Below, piece by piece: positions 1-5,329 of a stretch of DNA of 6,361 bases. The DNA lies in the NCBI GenBank assembly GCA_021849435.1, contig JAJZSX010000144.1, positions 1 through 6,361 of the forward strand. The letters are read 5' to 3'. Both the position numbers and the translations under genes were made by a program. Source of the stretch: Actinomycetes bacterium (GTDB lineage: Bacteria > Actinomycetota > Acidimicrobiia > Acidimicrobiales > RAAP-2). Numbering within the stretch: position 1 is the stretch's first letter; every line of letters starts with the position of its first letter. A model generated the notes under the pieces. That model did not search any database. It saw only the letters and a program-made list of their open reading frames with translations, and had not been told where the DNA came from.

Positions 1-184
1 CGATCTGTCATGAAGTAGGGCTTACCGACGAAATTTGTTAGCGGTTTCGACGGGACAACGTAGTTAACTACGGATTCTCCCCGGTGCTGACGGCGGTGGG
101 TTTCCCGACAATTAACGCTCAGCTGCGCTCGGAGAATGTTCACTAATGCCCTGACGGACCTGGGTTCGATTCCCAGCACCTCCA
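1..184 (+). ncRNA. ssrA: tmRNA (ssrA), 3' portion, truncated by the window edge
   Basis: tmRNA rescues stalled ribosomes by acting as a tRNA and then as a short mRNA encoding a degradation tag. Only the 3' part is here. The tRNA-like end is clear: T-stem CTGGG (160-164), loop TTCGATT, CCCAG (172-176), then the 3' acceptor strand CACCTCC (177-183) and discriminator A184. CCA is not encoded (CT follows), so it would be added after transcription. Upstream structure fits the pseudoknot domain: a CGTAG/CTACG hairpin (59-72), a 7-bp ATTCTCC/GGAGAAT stem (74-80 with 131-137) and GCTGA/TCAGC inside it (86-90 with 119-123). TGCGCTCGGAGAA (124-136) resembles, from memory, the segment near the 3' end of actinobacterial tmRNAs. 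The 5' acceptor (expected about GGAGGTG or GGGGGTG) and the tag frame are not in the window, so they must lie upstream. An ordinary tRNA is ruled out because no D- or anticodon arm precedes the T-arm. Confidence 0.8.
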
Positions 185-186
185 CT

Positions 187-220
187 CGCAAGTTCGGCCT
201 TTAGACCGAACAGTGGTGCG
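187..220 (+). terminator. Hairpin just after ssrA, possible terminator
   Basis: Two bases after the tmRNA discriminator lies GTTCGG (192-197) / CCGAAC (206-211) with an 8-nt loop. It is flanked by a second pairing, CGCA (187-190) with TGCG (217-220). The position suits ssrA termination or 3' processing. There is no T-run after it, so it is not a classical intrinsic terminator; T-poor terminators are common in high-GC actinobacteria. Confidence 0.4.
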
Positions 221-264
221 TATTCCCCTCGTCGGTTCAACCTATTCTCCAAGGACAACCGAGC

Positions 265-293
265 GAGAGTAGCGCACCAGGCGCCAGACTCTC
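265..293. terminator. Hairpin between convergent genes, possible bidirectional terminator
   Basis: GAGAGT (265-270) pairs with ACTCTC (288-293). Inside it GCGC (272-275) pairs with GCGC (281-284) around a 5-nt loop, with a small asymmetric internal loop between the stems. It sits between the 3' ends of ssrA (+) and the hemolysin III gene (-), where a shared terminator would be expected. No T-tract follows on either strand, so the role is inferred from position and shape. Nothing else in 221-381 looks like a gene. Confidence 0.3.
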
Positions 294-381
294 AGGCCGA
301 ACAGGTTCCACTCTCGCCATCGCCAGCATGGCCCGTTGACGCTCGAGGGCCCTCATATGATCATCGCTGGTTGCCAAGTGG

Positions 382-1074
382 TCAGCGGATCGCTACCGCC
401 ACGGCCGTGAAGTGAAGTCCGGCTCCCACCAACGTCAACGCGTGGAACAACTCGTGGTAGCCAAACACCTTCGGCCAGAGTCGCGGTCGCTTCGCCCCGT
501 ACGCGACGGCCCCCGCGGAGTAGGCGAGCCCTCCGGCCACCACGAGGGCGAAGCACGTCGCTCCTCCGCCCCGGTAGATCTGGGGTAGAACTGCCACCGC
601 GGCCCAGCCCACCACGAGGTAGGGCAACGTATTCGCCCACTTGGGCGCGTCGAGCGCCAACTGGCGGATGGCGATGCCCACGACTGTGCCAGCTCCGATC
701 ACGATCAGGAACACGGTGCGAATCGTTCCGTGCATCGTCAACCCTGCCACCGCGAGATATGTCCCCGCGATCGCGAGGAAAATCGCCGAGTGGTCCGCCC
801 GGCGCCACGCCCGGCGTCGAGCTGGCGACCAGTTCACGCGATGGAAGATGGCGCTGGTGAGCATCATGACGTCGACACCCACCACGTAGAAGAGTGCCCA
901 ACCGACCTGGGCCCAGTTGTGCGCCCGCACGATCAGGATCGGCGAGCATCCCAACAAGACCACGGCGCCTACCGCGTGCAGCCAACCGCGCAGGGCCGGC
1001 TTGACCACTACCTGCTCGTCAGAAGCCCCTGACGTGGGGTCGTCGGCGTCGAAGGATCGGATGTCGTCGGCCAT
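382..1074 (-). CDS. Hemolysin III / PAQR family 7-TM membrane protein
   Basis: Integral membrane protein of about 230 residues with roughly seven hydrophobic segments (near 32-50, 57-76, 96-112, 118-137, 149-165, 173-192, 210-228). It carries the conserved PAQR/hemolysin III residues: SAIFH (S74, H78), DHSAIF (D94) and a near-C-terminal HELFH (H207, H211). In the family Ser, Asp and the His residues surround a metal site and hydrolase activity has been proposed; the haemolysin name is historical and the physiological role in bacteria is poorly known. The start is GTG at 1077 or ATG at 1074, in tandem as GTGATG. Either overlaps the upstream gene's TGA, and no Shine-Dalgarno is seen, so translation is probably coupled to that gene. 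Family assignment is firm; substrate is unknown. Confidence 0.9.
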   Translation of the reverse strand: MADDIRSFDADDPTSGASDEQVVVKPALRGWLHAVGAVVLLGCSPILIVRAHNWAQVGWALFYVVGVDVMMLTSAIFHRVNWSPARRRAWRRADHSAIFLAIAGTYLAVAGLTMHGTIRTVFLIVIGAGTVVGIAIRQLALDAPKWANTLPYLVVGWAAVAVLPQIYRGGGATCFALVVAGGLAYSAGAVAYGAKRPRLWPKVFGYHELFHALTLVGAGLHFTAVAVAIR

Positions 1075-1874
1075 CACGAGAAGGGCGCGAGTCGCGCGAA
1101 GGTTCGGCCGGTAACCGCGGGGCTCTCACCGTCAGCGAGGAAGCGCACTCGCGACGTCGTTCCGGTCGTCACGACGAGAATTCGTGCCGCGCTGTCGACC
1201 ACAGTGAACCACTCGCCGCTCGGGCTCCACGCGGGACCCGATAGCGAATACTCCGGTGGCACGGCGACGGAAAGTAGCGTTCTCTTCGTGCTGCCCACGG
1301 TCATCGTCAGATGCAGTGTGTCCAACGACACGTGCGACTCCACTACCTGACCATGGGGACCGACACCGTTGGTCGTCGTCGTAGAGGGCGCCCACGCGAC
1401 GTCGGTCACGACGCCCGTGGCGACGTCGACCATCTTTCGCCAGTGGTTCGAGTCCACACTCGTCGCGTCAAGGTGACCATCGGACAGCCATCGCAAGGCG
1501 GGGGGCATGGTCTTACCCTTTCCCCACTCAACGCAGAAAAACCGCACGGACGTGCCACCGCCCGCGGCGACCGCTTCGACGCAGCTCTGTTTGCCCGTCG
1601 GTGTCGCCTCGCCTAACGCGGTGAACGCCACCGTTCCCGAGATGCTCGCGTCGGGATGTGAGCGCAGCGACGAGTACGTCGGGATCTTATTGAAGACCCC
1701 CGGCGTACCGCCCAATGCAAGGAACCCCGCGACGACCACGAGAGTCACACCAGCCAGGGAGAAAAGGATCCACCACGGGCCTCGCGTACGGACGCCGGCC
1801 GGGCTATTCGCGGGTCTGTCAGCTGGGTCCAACGGAACTCCTCGCCGCGCCTCGACGAACTTTCGTCGCCGCAT
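1074..1874 (-). CDS. Membrane-anchored extracytoplasmic protein, function unknown
   Basis: I do not recognise a named family. From ATG 1874 the protein has a basic N-terminus, a Pro/Arg-rich linker and one strong transmembrane segment (about 34-55, WWILFSLAGVTLVVVAGFLA) followed by about 210 residues, so the bulk is probably outside the cell. Two cysteines (C98, C114) could form a disulfide there. Phrases such as VAWAPS and PAWSPSGEWF followed by a beta-rich stretch resemble TolB/WD40-like propeller blades, but too few repeats are visible for a full propeller. It overlaps the hemolysin III start, implying a two-gene operon. The start is uncertain: GTG 1886, ATG 1874, or TTG 1832, which has AGGAG 5 nt upstream. 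The TM segment is kept with any of them. Confidence 0.75.
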   Translation of the reverse strand: MRRRKFVEARRGVPLDPADRPANSPAGVRTRGPWWILFSLAGVTLVVVAGFLALGGTPGVFNKIPTYSSLRSHPDASISGTVAFTALGEATPTGKQSCVEAVAAGGGTSVRFFCVEWGKGKTMPPALRWLSDGHLDATSVDSNHWRKMVDVATGVVTDVAWAPSTTTTNGVGPHGQVVESHVSLDTLHLTMTVGSTKRTLLSVAVPPEYSLSGPAWSPSGEWFTVVDSAARILVVTTGTTSRVRFLADGESPAVTGRTFARLAPFS

Positions 1875-1876
1875 TG

Positions 1877-1882
1877 ACCGTA
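1877..1882 (-). promoter_or_regulatory. Possible extended -10 (TGGTACGGT) for the membrane-protein/hemolysin III pair
   Basis: TACGGT preceded by TGG (read on the minus strand) fits an extended -10. It lies only 2 nt before ATG 1874. If real, transcription would begin inside the codons usually assigned to the N-terminus, leaving about 38 nt of leader before TTG 1832 with its AGGAG (1838-1842). This conflicts with an ATG 1874 start, so it is tentative. Confidence 0.25.
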
Positions 1883-1929
1883 CCACCGGCGACTCACGGT
1901 GAATCCGAGCGGAATGATGCGCTAACGCC

Positions 1930-2436
1930 TCAACGGATCCAGTAGCGGCGCACGGCGTGTCCCGCTTCGCTGATGACGATGTTCTGCAGCTCTCCTCCCG
2001 CTCGCTCGATCACGGCGGCGGAGCCGACGTTTTTGTCATCGCACGTGACCAGCACGTCCTGTACGCCCGCGGCCCGCACGAGCACCAGGGACTGGGCGAG
2101 GATCTGACTGGCGTATCCCCGGCGGCGATGGGCCGGACGCACGCAGTAGCCGATGTGGCCACCCTCATGAAAGAGGAACTCGTTCAGTCCGTAACGTACC
2201 GACGTCCTTCCCACGACGACTCCGTCAACGACCGCCACTAGGAAATTACCTCGCACTTTCAGGGGGGCGACGATCTCCCCCTGACCACGCGCCTCCCACG
2301 CGGCGACGTGCTCGATCCAGGTGGTGGAGTCCTCATAGCCGAGCAGAAACGAGAAGTCGTCGGCGACGAGTTCTCGATGCGCGGTGAAGACCTCACGCTC
2401 ATCGTCTCGTCGCAGGGGTCGAAGGCGTAGAGACAT
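1930..2436 (-). CDS. GNAT-family N-acetyltransferase
   Basis: 168-residue GCN5-related acetyltransferase, about one GNAT domain long. It would transfer an acetyl group from acetyl-CoA to an unidentified amine. The acetyl-CoA-binding motif A is visible as HIGYCVRPAHRRRGYAS (about 94-110), with the R-x-x-G-x-A pyrophosphate-binding signature at R104-G107-A109. Motif B follows as DDKNVGSAAVIERAGGEL (about 133-150), the N-x-x-S then GG pattern typical of GNATs. The overall pattern recalls the predicted acetyltransferases of COG3981, from memory. The start is ATG 2436. There is no Shine-Dalgarno, but TAGCGT lies exactly 6 nt upstream, consistent with a leaderless mRNA. It lies 31 bp after the PH-like gene and 55 bp or more before the next gene, so it may be a single-gene unit. 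The substrate cannot be told from the sequence. Confidence 0.9.
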   Translation of the reverse strand: MSLRLRPLRRDDEREVFTAHRELVADDFSFLLGYEDSTTWIEHVAAWEARGQGEIVAPLKVRGNFLVAVVDGVVVGRTSVRYGLNEFLFHEGGHIGYCVRPAHRRRGYASQILAQSLVLVRAAGVQDVLVTCDDKNVGSAAVIERAGGELQNIVISEAGHAVRRYWIR

Positions 2437-2442
2437 GGCGGC

Positions 2443-2471
2443 ACGCTAGCATCCGCCCCGTGGCGAGTCAG
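2443..2471 (-). promoter_or_regulatory. Promoter of the GNAT gene, probably leaderless
   Basis: On the minus strand, -10 TAGCGT (2448-2443) is followed by 6 nt and then ATG 2436. With a 17-nt spacer the -35 position reads CTGACT (2471-2466), 4 of 6 matches to TTGACA, and it overlaps the TGA stop of the upstream gene. This is the best complete -35/-10 pair in the window. Confidence 0.55.
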
Positions 2472-2965
2472 ACGACGAGGGCGTCGACGAAGGACTGAGG
2501 CTCGTCGACGGTCACGATGAAGCGTCGACTCCGCGTCAAGTCGAGAGCCAGAGCGTCGCCACGGCGCGTGATCAGAGCAGCACGCTTGAACAACGTCAGG
2601 CTCCCGCGATAGCCGAGCCCGCCCATGCGCCACATCGGGGCCTGGACGACGGACGCACCAAGGATTTCACGCGCCTCGAACGATTGGACGATGATCCCGT
2701 TCGGACCGTAGAGGACGTCAAGATTACGGCCGTCGGGGGTGTCGACGACGCGCACGACAACGCAACTCGACAGCCATGCGACAATTGCAATCGTCGGTAG
2801 CGCCACCATCCGCAATACCCGCTGGCATCGGTTGAGCAACTGACCCAGACGACCGTGGCGCTGGTGGCGCCGACGCACGAGAACCCCGAAGGCCCCCAGG
2901 GCGAGTAGGCCCGTCAACTCCCTCGTGGCGAGACGCTCTTCAATCACGATCGGGTTGGCGCTCAT
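2468..2965 (-). CDS. Two-helix membrane protein with a PH-like C-terminal domain
   Basis: 165 residues from ATG 2965. There are two hydrophobic segments (about 17-30 and 51-72) separated by a strongly basic loop (RRRHQRHGR), placing that loop in the cytoplasm by the positive-inside rule. A soluble domain of about 90 residues follows. Its pattern, GLGYRGSL then LFKRAALITRRGDALALDL, then FIVTVDEPQSFVDAL, resembles bacterial PH-like domains in small actinobacterial membrane proteins; this is recognition by eye. Function is unknown. I chose ATG 2965 over an upstream TTG at 3001 because TACAGT lies 6 nt before it and the extra residues look non-conserved and would overlap that promoter. It lies 40 bp after yaaA and appears to have its own promoter. 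Confidence 0.8.
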   Translation of the reverse strand: MSANPIVIEERLATRELTGLLALGAFGVLVRRRHQRHGRLGQLLNRCQRVLRMVALPTIAIVAWLSSCVVVRVVDTPDGRNLDVLYGPNGIIVQSFEAREILGASVVQAPMWRMGGLGYRGSLTLFKRAALITRRGDALALDLTRSRRFIVTVDEPQSFVDALVV

Positions 2966-2971
2966 AGCCGC

Positions 2972-3001
2972 ACTGTAGGCGCAACGCGCTCGCGACGCCA
3001 A
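2972..3001 (-). promoter_or_regulatory. Promoter of the PH-like membrane protein gene, probably leaderless
   Basis: On the minus strand, -10 TACAGT (2977-2972) is 6 nt before ATG 2965. TTGGCG (3001-2996), 18 nt upstream of the -10, matches TTGACA at 4 of 6 positions. The element fills the short gap after the yaaA stop and supports ATG 2965 as the start. Confidence 0.55.
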
Positions 3002-3005
3002 ACGG

Positions 3006-3737
3006 TCAGGCGTCGTAGATCACATCAATACGATCTCCGTCACACTGAGTCGACCAGCCGCGCCACGAGAACGATTTGACGTTGGGGGACTTGATGAGGT
3101 GACGCGCGAAGGCACCTTTGGCCGCCTTCGCGTCGTGACCCGCGAGCCGTCGGTCACGGGCGTGGCGAAACGTGACCGTAACGACATGCGTCGCACCCAG
3201 ATCCCCCTCATAAAACGCCGACCGATGCTCGACAGGCAGGAGGTCATACACGACCCGTCCCGTGGCGTGGCGCGCCAGGCTCGAGGCAAGCACCGGTCGC
3301 CACAAAGACGCCACGGACGATCCGCACAACCGGGCGGCCATCTTGAGCCGGTAGTCGGCGACGAGGTCGTCACCAGCGTTCAGACCGTAAAGACCCGAGG
3401 GAACGATGAGTCGCCGACGCTGCGCAGTGCTCAACGTCTCGGGTTCGAGGTGGGACCACACAACGCCGCTGTAGCGCTGCCAGGCTGGCCGCAGCGGGGC
3501 GTCACCGGCCAGCAGGGCGAGTACGGCGTCGCGGGCGCGCTCGAGGAGCGCTCCGCGCACGCCGAGCGTCGCCTCGAGTTCACCAGCCGACGATCGCTGA
3601 ACCACCTCGCCCAAACGCCGCACTACCTCGAGGCGCACCGTTGCAAGCTCCTCATCGAACTCTCCGCGGCGCGCGCGATATGACCCGCCGGGCAGCTTGC
3701 CTTCCGATGGCGGCAGCAAAACGAGGGGCGACGGCAC
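3006..3737 (-). CDS. yaaA: YaaA family peroxide-stress protein (UPF0246/DUF328)
   Basis: 243 residues, close to the roughly 255 usual for the family. Diagnostic motifs are in order: PPSEGK (9-14), YSGVVW (89-94), PSGLYGL (113-119), YRLKM (129-133), YDLLP (164-168) and AKAAKGAFARHL (203-214). In E. coli YaaA is induced by OxyR, lowers free intracellular iron during peroxide stress and has been shown to bind DNA. The biochemical mechanism remains uncertain, and transfer of the stress role to this organism is inference. The start is GTG 3737: the conserved PPSEGK needs an N-terminus this close, and no other start fits. TACTTT lies 8 nt upstream. GAGGGG ends 2 nt before GTG, too near for a good Shine-Dalgarno. 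No OxyR-like site is evident. It lies 21 bp after the HicA-like gene. Confidence 0.95.
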   Translation of the reverse strand: MPSPLVLLPPSEGKLPGGSYRARRGEFDEELATVRLEVVRRLGEVVQRSSAGELEATLGVRGALLERARDAVLALLAGDAPLRPAWQRYSGVVWSHLEPETLSTAQRRRLIVPSGLYGLNAGDDLVADYRLKMAARLCGSSVASLWRPVLASSLARHATGRVVYDLLPVEHRSAFYEGDLGATHVVTVTFRHARDRRLAGHDAKAAKGAFARHLIKSPNVKSFSWRGWSTQCDGDRIDVIYDA

Positions 3738-3745
3738 GGCCCCTC

Positions 3746-3751
3746 AAAGTA
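3746..3751 (-). promoter_or_regulatory. Possible -10 box of yaaA
   Basis: TACTTT on the minus strand is 8 nt before GTG 3737, so transcription could begin at or within about 2 nt of the start codon. No convincing -35 is seen at 16-18 nt. It falls within the 21-bp gap after the HicA-like gene. Confidence 0.45.
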
Positions 3752-3758
3752 GCGGAGA

Positions 3759-4037
3759 CTACGCCGCGCTTAGTTCACGAGGGTTGATGCCGCTGGAGCG
3801 GAGGAAGCCGCGAACCTTGACCACCTGATCCTCGGTCAGGTCACGCGCCCGCGTGGACCCGAAGGAGATGGTCTCGCCGTCGACAGTGACGGCCCAATTG
3901 CCCCGATGCGTCTCGTGCACGTCGCCGAAGCGAGCCAGCAACGAGATGACGTCATGCCACTGAATGTTGTGGTTGAGCGGGTGGCCGAAAATCTTGAGCA
4001 ACGTCAGTCGGTGGTGATGGTCCAACTTGATCGACAT
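3759..4037 (-). CDS. Small HicA-like protein (dsRBD-like fold), no HicB partner seen
   Basis: 92 residues from ATG 4037. The pattern of a helix with WHDVISLLARFGDV (27-40), then ETHRGNWAVTVDGETISF (42-59), then DLTEDQVVKVRGFLRSSGI (66-84) follows the HicA/YcfA layout of helix, three strands and C-terminal helix. H44 lies near where HicA toxins have their catalytic His. HicA toxins are mRNA interferases held by HicB, but no antitoxin-like gene is adjacent, and solitary relatives of this type with an HNIxW segment (23-27) are usually left as hypothetical. I therefore infer an RNA-binding protein and do not call it a toxin. ATG 4037 is preferred because GAGGGG lies 6 nt upstream; ATG 4043 directly abuts that sequence, and an upstream start at 4076 would overlap the methyltransferase stop. 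Confidence 0.75.
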   Translation of the reverse strand: MSIKLDHHHRLTLLKIFGHPLNHNIQWHDVISLLARFGDVHETHRGNWAVTVDGETISFGSTRARDLTEDQVVKVRGFLRSSGINPRELSAA

Positions 4038-4043
4038 CCTCAT

Positions 4044-4075
4044 CCCCTCACTGAGGGCGAGGTATCCCGCCCTCA
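4044..4075 (-). promoter_or_regulatory. Three-arm repeat between the methyltransferase stop and the HicA-like start; possible translational switch
   Basis: Read on the minus strand: arm 1 TGAGGGCG (4075-4068, beginning with the methyltransferase stop codon), 8-nt spacer, arm 2 CGCCCTCA (4059-4052), one G, arm 3 TGAGGGG (4050-4044, the Shine-Dalgarno of the HicA-like gene). Arm 2 is perfectly complementary to arm 1 over 8 bp and to arm 3 over 6 bp. In RNA, with only one base between arms 2 and 3, a 5-bp CCCTC/GAGGG stem with a 3-nt loop would be needed. No T-run follows, so it is not a simple terminator. The sequence is certain; the regulatory role is inferred. Confidence 0.45.
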
Positions 4076-5308
4076 CCTCTCACTGTCCACCCTCTCGGAG
4101 ACGAAGTCAAGTAGTCCGACGAGCTCGACGTGCTCGGTCATGGGGAAAAAATCGAACACCATCAGGTCACTCAAGCGAAATCCACCTGAGAACGCCTTCA
4201 GGTCACGAGCGAAAGTTGAGGCGTCGCACGACACATAGACGATGCGCCGCGGTTGGCGACGTGTGAGGGTCGCCGCCACCCCCTTGACGAGCCCGGCGCG
4301 CGGCGGGTCGAGCACGACCACGTCACCACGCGCAACTGTGTCGTTGACGGATCGCGGCGTCACCATCCACTCGCGCACCTTGACCTGGGACAAGCCGTCA
4401 GCGTTTCGCCGGGCGTCGCGCACCGCGTAGGGAGAAGACTCGACGGCGGTGACTTTACCGGTCGGTCCCACTCGCTTGGCCAGCGGAATCGCAAAGAGAC
4501 CCACGCCACTGAAGAGGTCCACCACGTGGTCACCGGGGCCAACCGCCGCCCACTTCATTACCTGGTCAGTGAGGATGGATGCCGCGTCGCGGTGTGACTG
4601 CCAGAACGAGCGCGGTGACACGGAAAACGTGTGTCCGGCCACGGCGACACGAGAATCGGTGCCCGGGTCCAGCGCGCGACCCTCGACAGAACGCACTTCG
4701 AGGATCTCGCCACTTCCGTGGGCCCGACGCACAACGGCGAACGCCGGACCCTCCCCGATGGCGCGCAACTCGACCTCGATCGCCCCGGTCCAATTCACCG
4801 AGAAGGCCGGTGCGAAGCGCTCGTCGGCGATCCAGCACTCGTCTAGAGCGATCAGGCCGTGGGACCGGCCAGCGCGAAGGGCCAAGCGTCCGTCGTCGGT
4901 GACCGCACAGCGAAGACGCGTGCGTGAGCCCTTCGGCTCGCTGGGCGCCGGAACCACCTCGACATTCCATTGGACGCCGGCCACCCGGCGCAGCTGCTCG
5001 CTGACGAGGGACGTTTTCCACGAAGACTGCGCCGCAGCGCTGGCGTGCTGGAGGTCGCAGCCACCACAGCCTCGAGGGTGCGCGTAGGAACAAGGAGCAT
5101 TTACTCGCTCAGCGCTCGCCTCAATGATGCGCACCGCATCACCGCGCGCGAACGACGTCGCGCGCTCGGTGACGTCTACCTCAACCAATTCGCCCACCAG
5201 TGAGTGGCGCACGAAAACGACGCGCCCGTCGCTCAGGCGCCCCACCCCTCCGCCGGTCGCCGGTCGCTCGATGCGTACGACGTCGGGCGTCTCACTTGGC
5301 TCGTTCAC
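4073..5308 (-). CDS. 23S rRNA/tRNA 5-methyluridine methyltransferase (TrmA/RlmC/RlmD family), TRAM and Fe-S type
   Basis: 411 residues, normal for SAM-dependent RNA m5U methyltransferases. Order: an N-terminal TRAM RNA-binding domain (about 8-64); cluster cysteines C73, C81, C84 (in GCGGC) and probably C158, expected to hold a 4Fe-4S cluster; FWQSH (235-239) with the conserved Gln; SAM-binding DLFSGVGLFAIPLA (264-277) and E290; LDPPRAG (333-339); VSCD with nucleophile C361; and TEHVELV with E395 as likely catalytic base. All key residues are present, so it should be active. The target (23S U1939 or U747, or tRNA U54) cannot be assigned from one sequence; a TRAM domain plus Fe-S points to the RlmD-like group. 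The start is GTG 5308, with no Shine-Dalgarno but with TACACT 6 nt upstream. The HicA-like gene follows after 35 bp. Confidence 0.95.
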   Translation of the reverse strand: MNEPSETPDVVRIERPATGGGVGRLSDGRVVFVRHSLVGELVEVDVTERATSFARGDAVRIIEASAERVNAPCSYAHPRGCGGCDLQHASAAAQSSWKTSLVSEQLRRVAGVQWNVEVVPAPSEPKGSRTRLRCAVTDDGRLALRAGRSHGLIALDECWIADERFAPAFSVNWTGAIEVELRAIGEGPAFAVVRRAHGSGEILEVRSVEGRALDPGTDSRVAVAGHTFSVSPRSFWQSHRDAASILTDQVMKWAAVGPGDHVVDLFSGVGLFAIPLAKRVGPTGKVTAVESSPYAVRDARRNADGLSQVKVREWMVTPRSVNDTVARGDVVVLDPPRAGLVKGVAATLTRRQPRRIVYVSCDASTFARDLKAFSGGFRLSDLMVFDFFPMTEHVELVGLLDFVSERVDSER

Positions 5309-5320
5309 CGGCCAAGTGTA
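5293..5320 (-). promoter_or_regulatory. Leaderless promoter of the methyltransferase with an overlapping 8-bp inverted repeat
   Basis: On the minus strand TACACT (5320-5315) is 6 nt before GTG 5308, so transcription should start at or next to the start codon. A perfect 8-bp inverted repeat, CACTTGGC (5318-5311) and GCCAAGTG (5300-5293), with a 10-nt centre, overlaps the last four bases of the -10 and codons 3-6, with GTG in the centre. This is operator-like. No -35 match is seen at 16-18 nt. Confidence 0.5.
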
Positions 5321-5329
5321 ACGAGACGT

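Noticed and set aside
43..54. GGTTTCGACGGG, which looks like the 5' D-domain of a tmRNA and would make this a very short complete tmRNA.
   Set aside because: No strand complementary to the acceptor CACCTCC lies just upstream, and no tag frame ending in an Ala-rich motif lies between it and the T-arm. The segment more likely belongs to the pseudoknot domain of a tmRNA that starts outside the window.
1..184. An ordinary tRNA interrupted by a group I intron.
   Set aside because: Only a T-arm and acceptor are visible. No anticodon arm or convincing group I core is present, and the structure fits a tmRNA.
345..360. Short palindromes GAGGGCCCTC and TCATATGA next to the hemolysin III stop.
   Set aside because: They are perfect but short, have no spacer for an RNA hairpin and no T-run. 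They are compatible with chance.
353..985. A 210-codon minus-strand frame overlapping hemolysin III in another frame.
   Set aside because: The product is Arg/Gly-rich and without motifs, whereas the other frame carries the full PAQR signature and seven TM segments.
3099..3683. A long open frame on the + strand opposite yaaA.
   Set aside because: It is the antisense shadow of a clearly conserved gene in GC-rich DNA; the translation is low-complexity, Arg-rich and without a recognisable motif.
3759..4037. A complete HicAB toxin-antitoxin module.
   Set aside because: Neighbours on both sides are clearly a methyltransferase and YaaA, and no HicB-like frame is present in the gaps.
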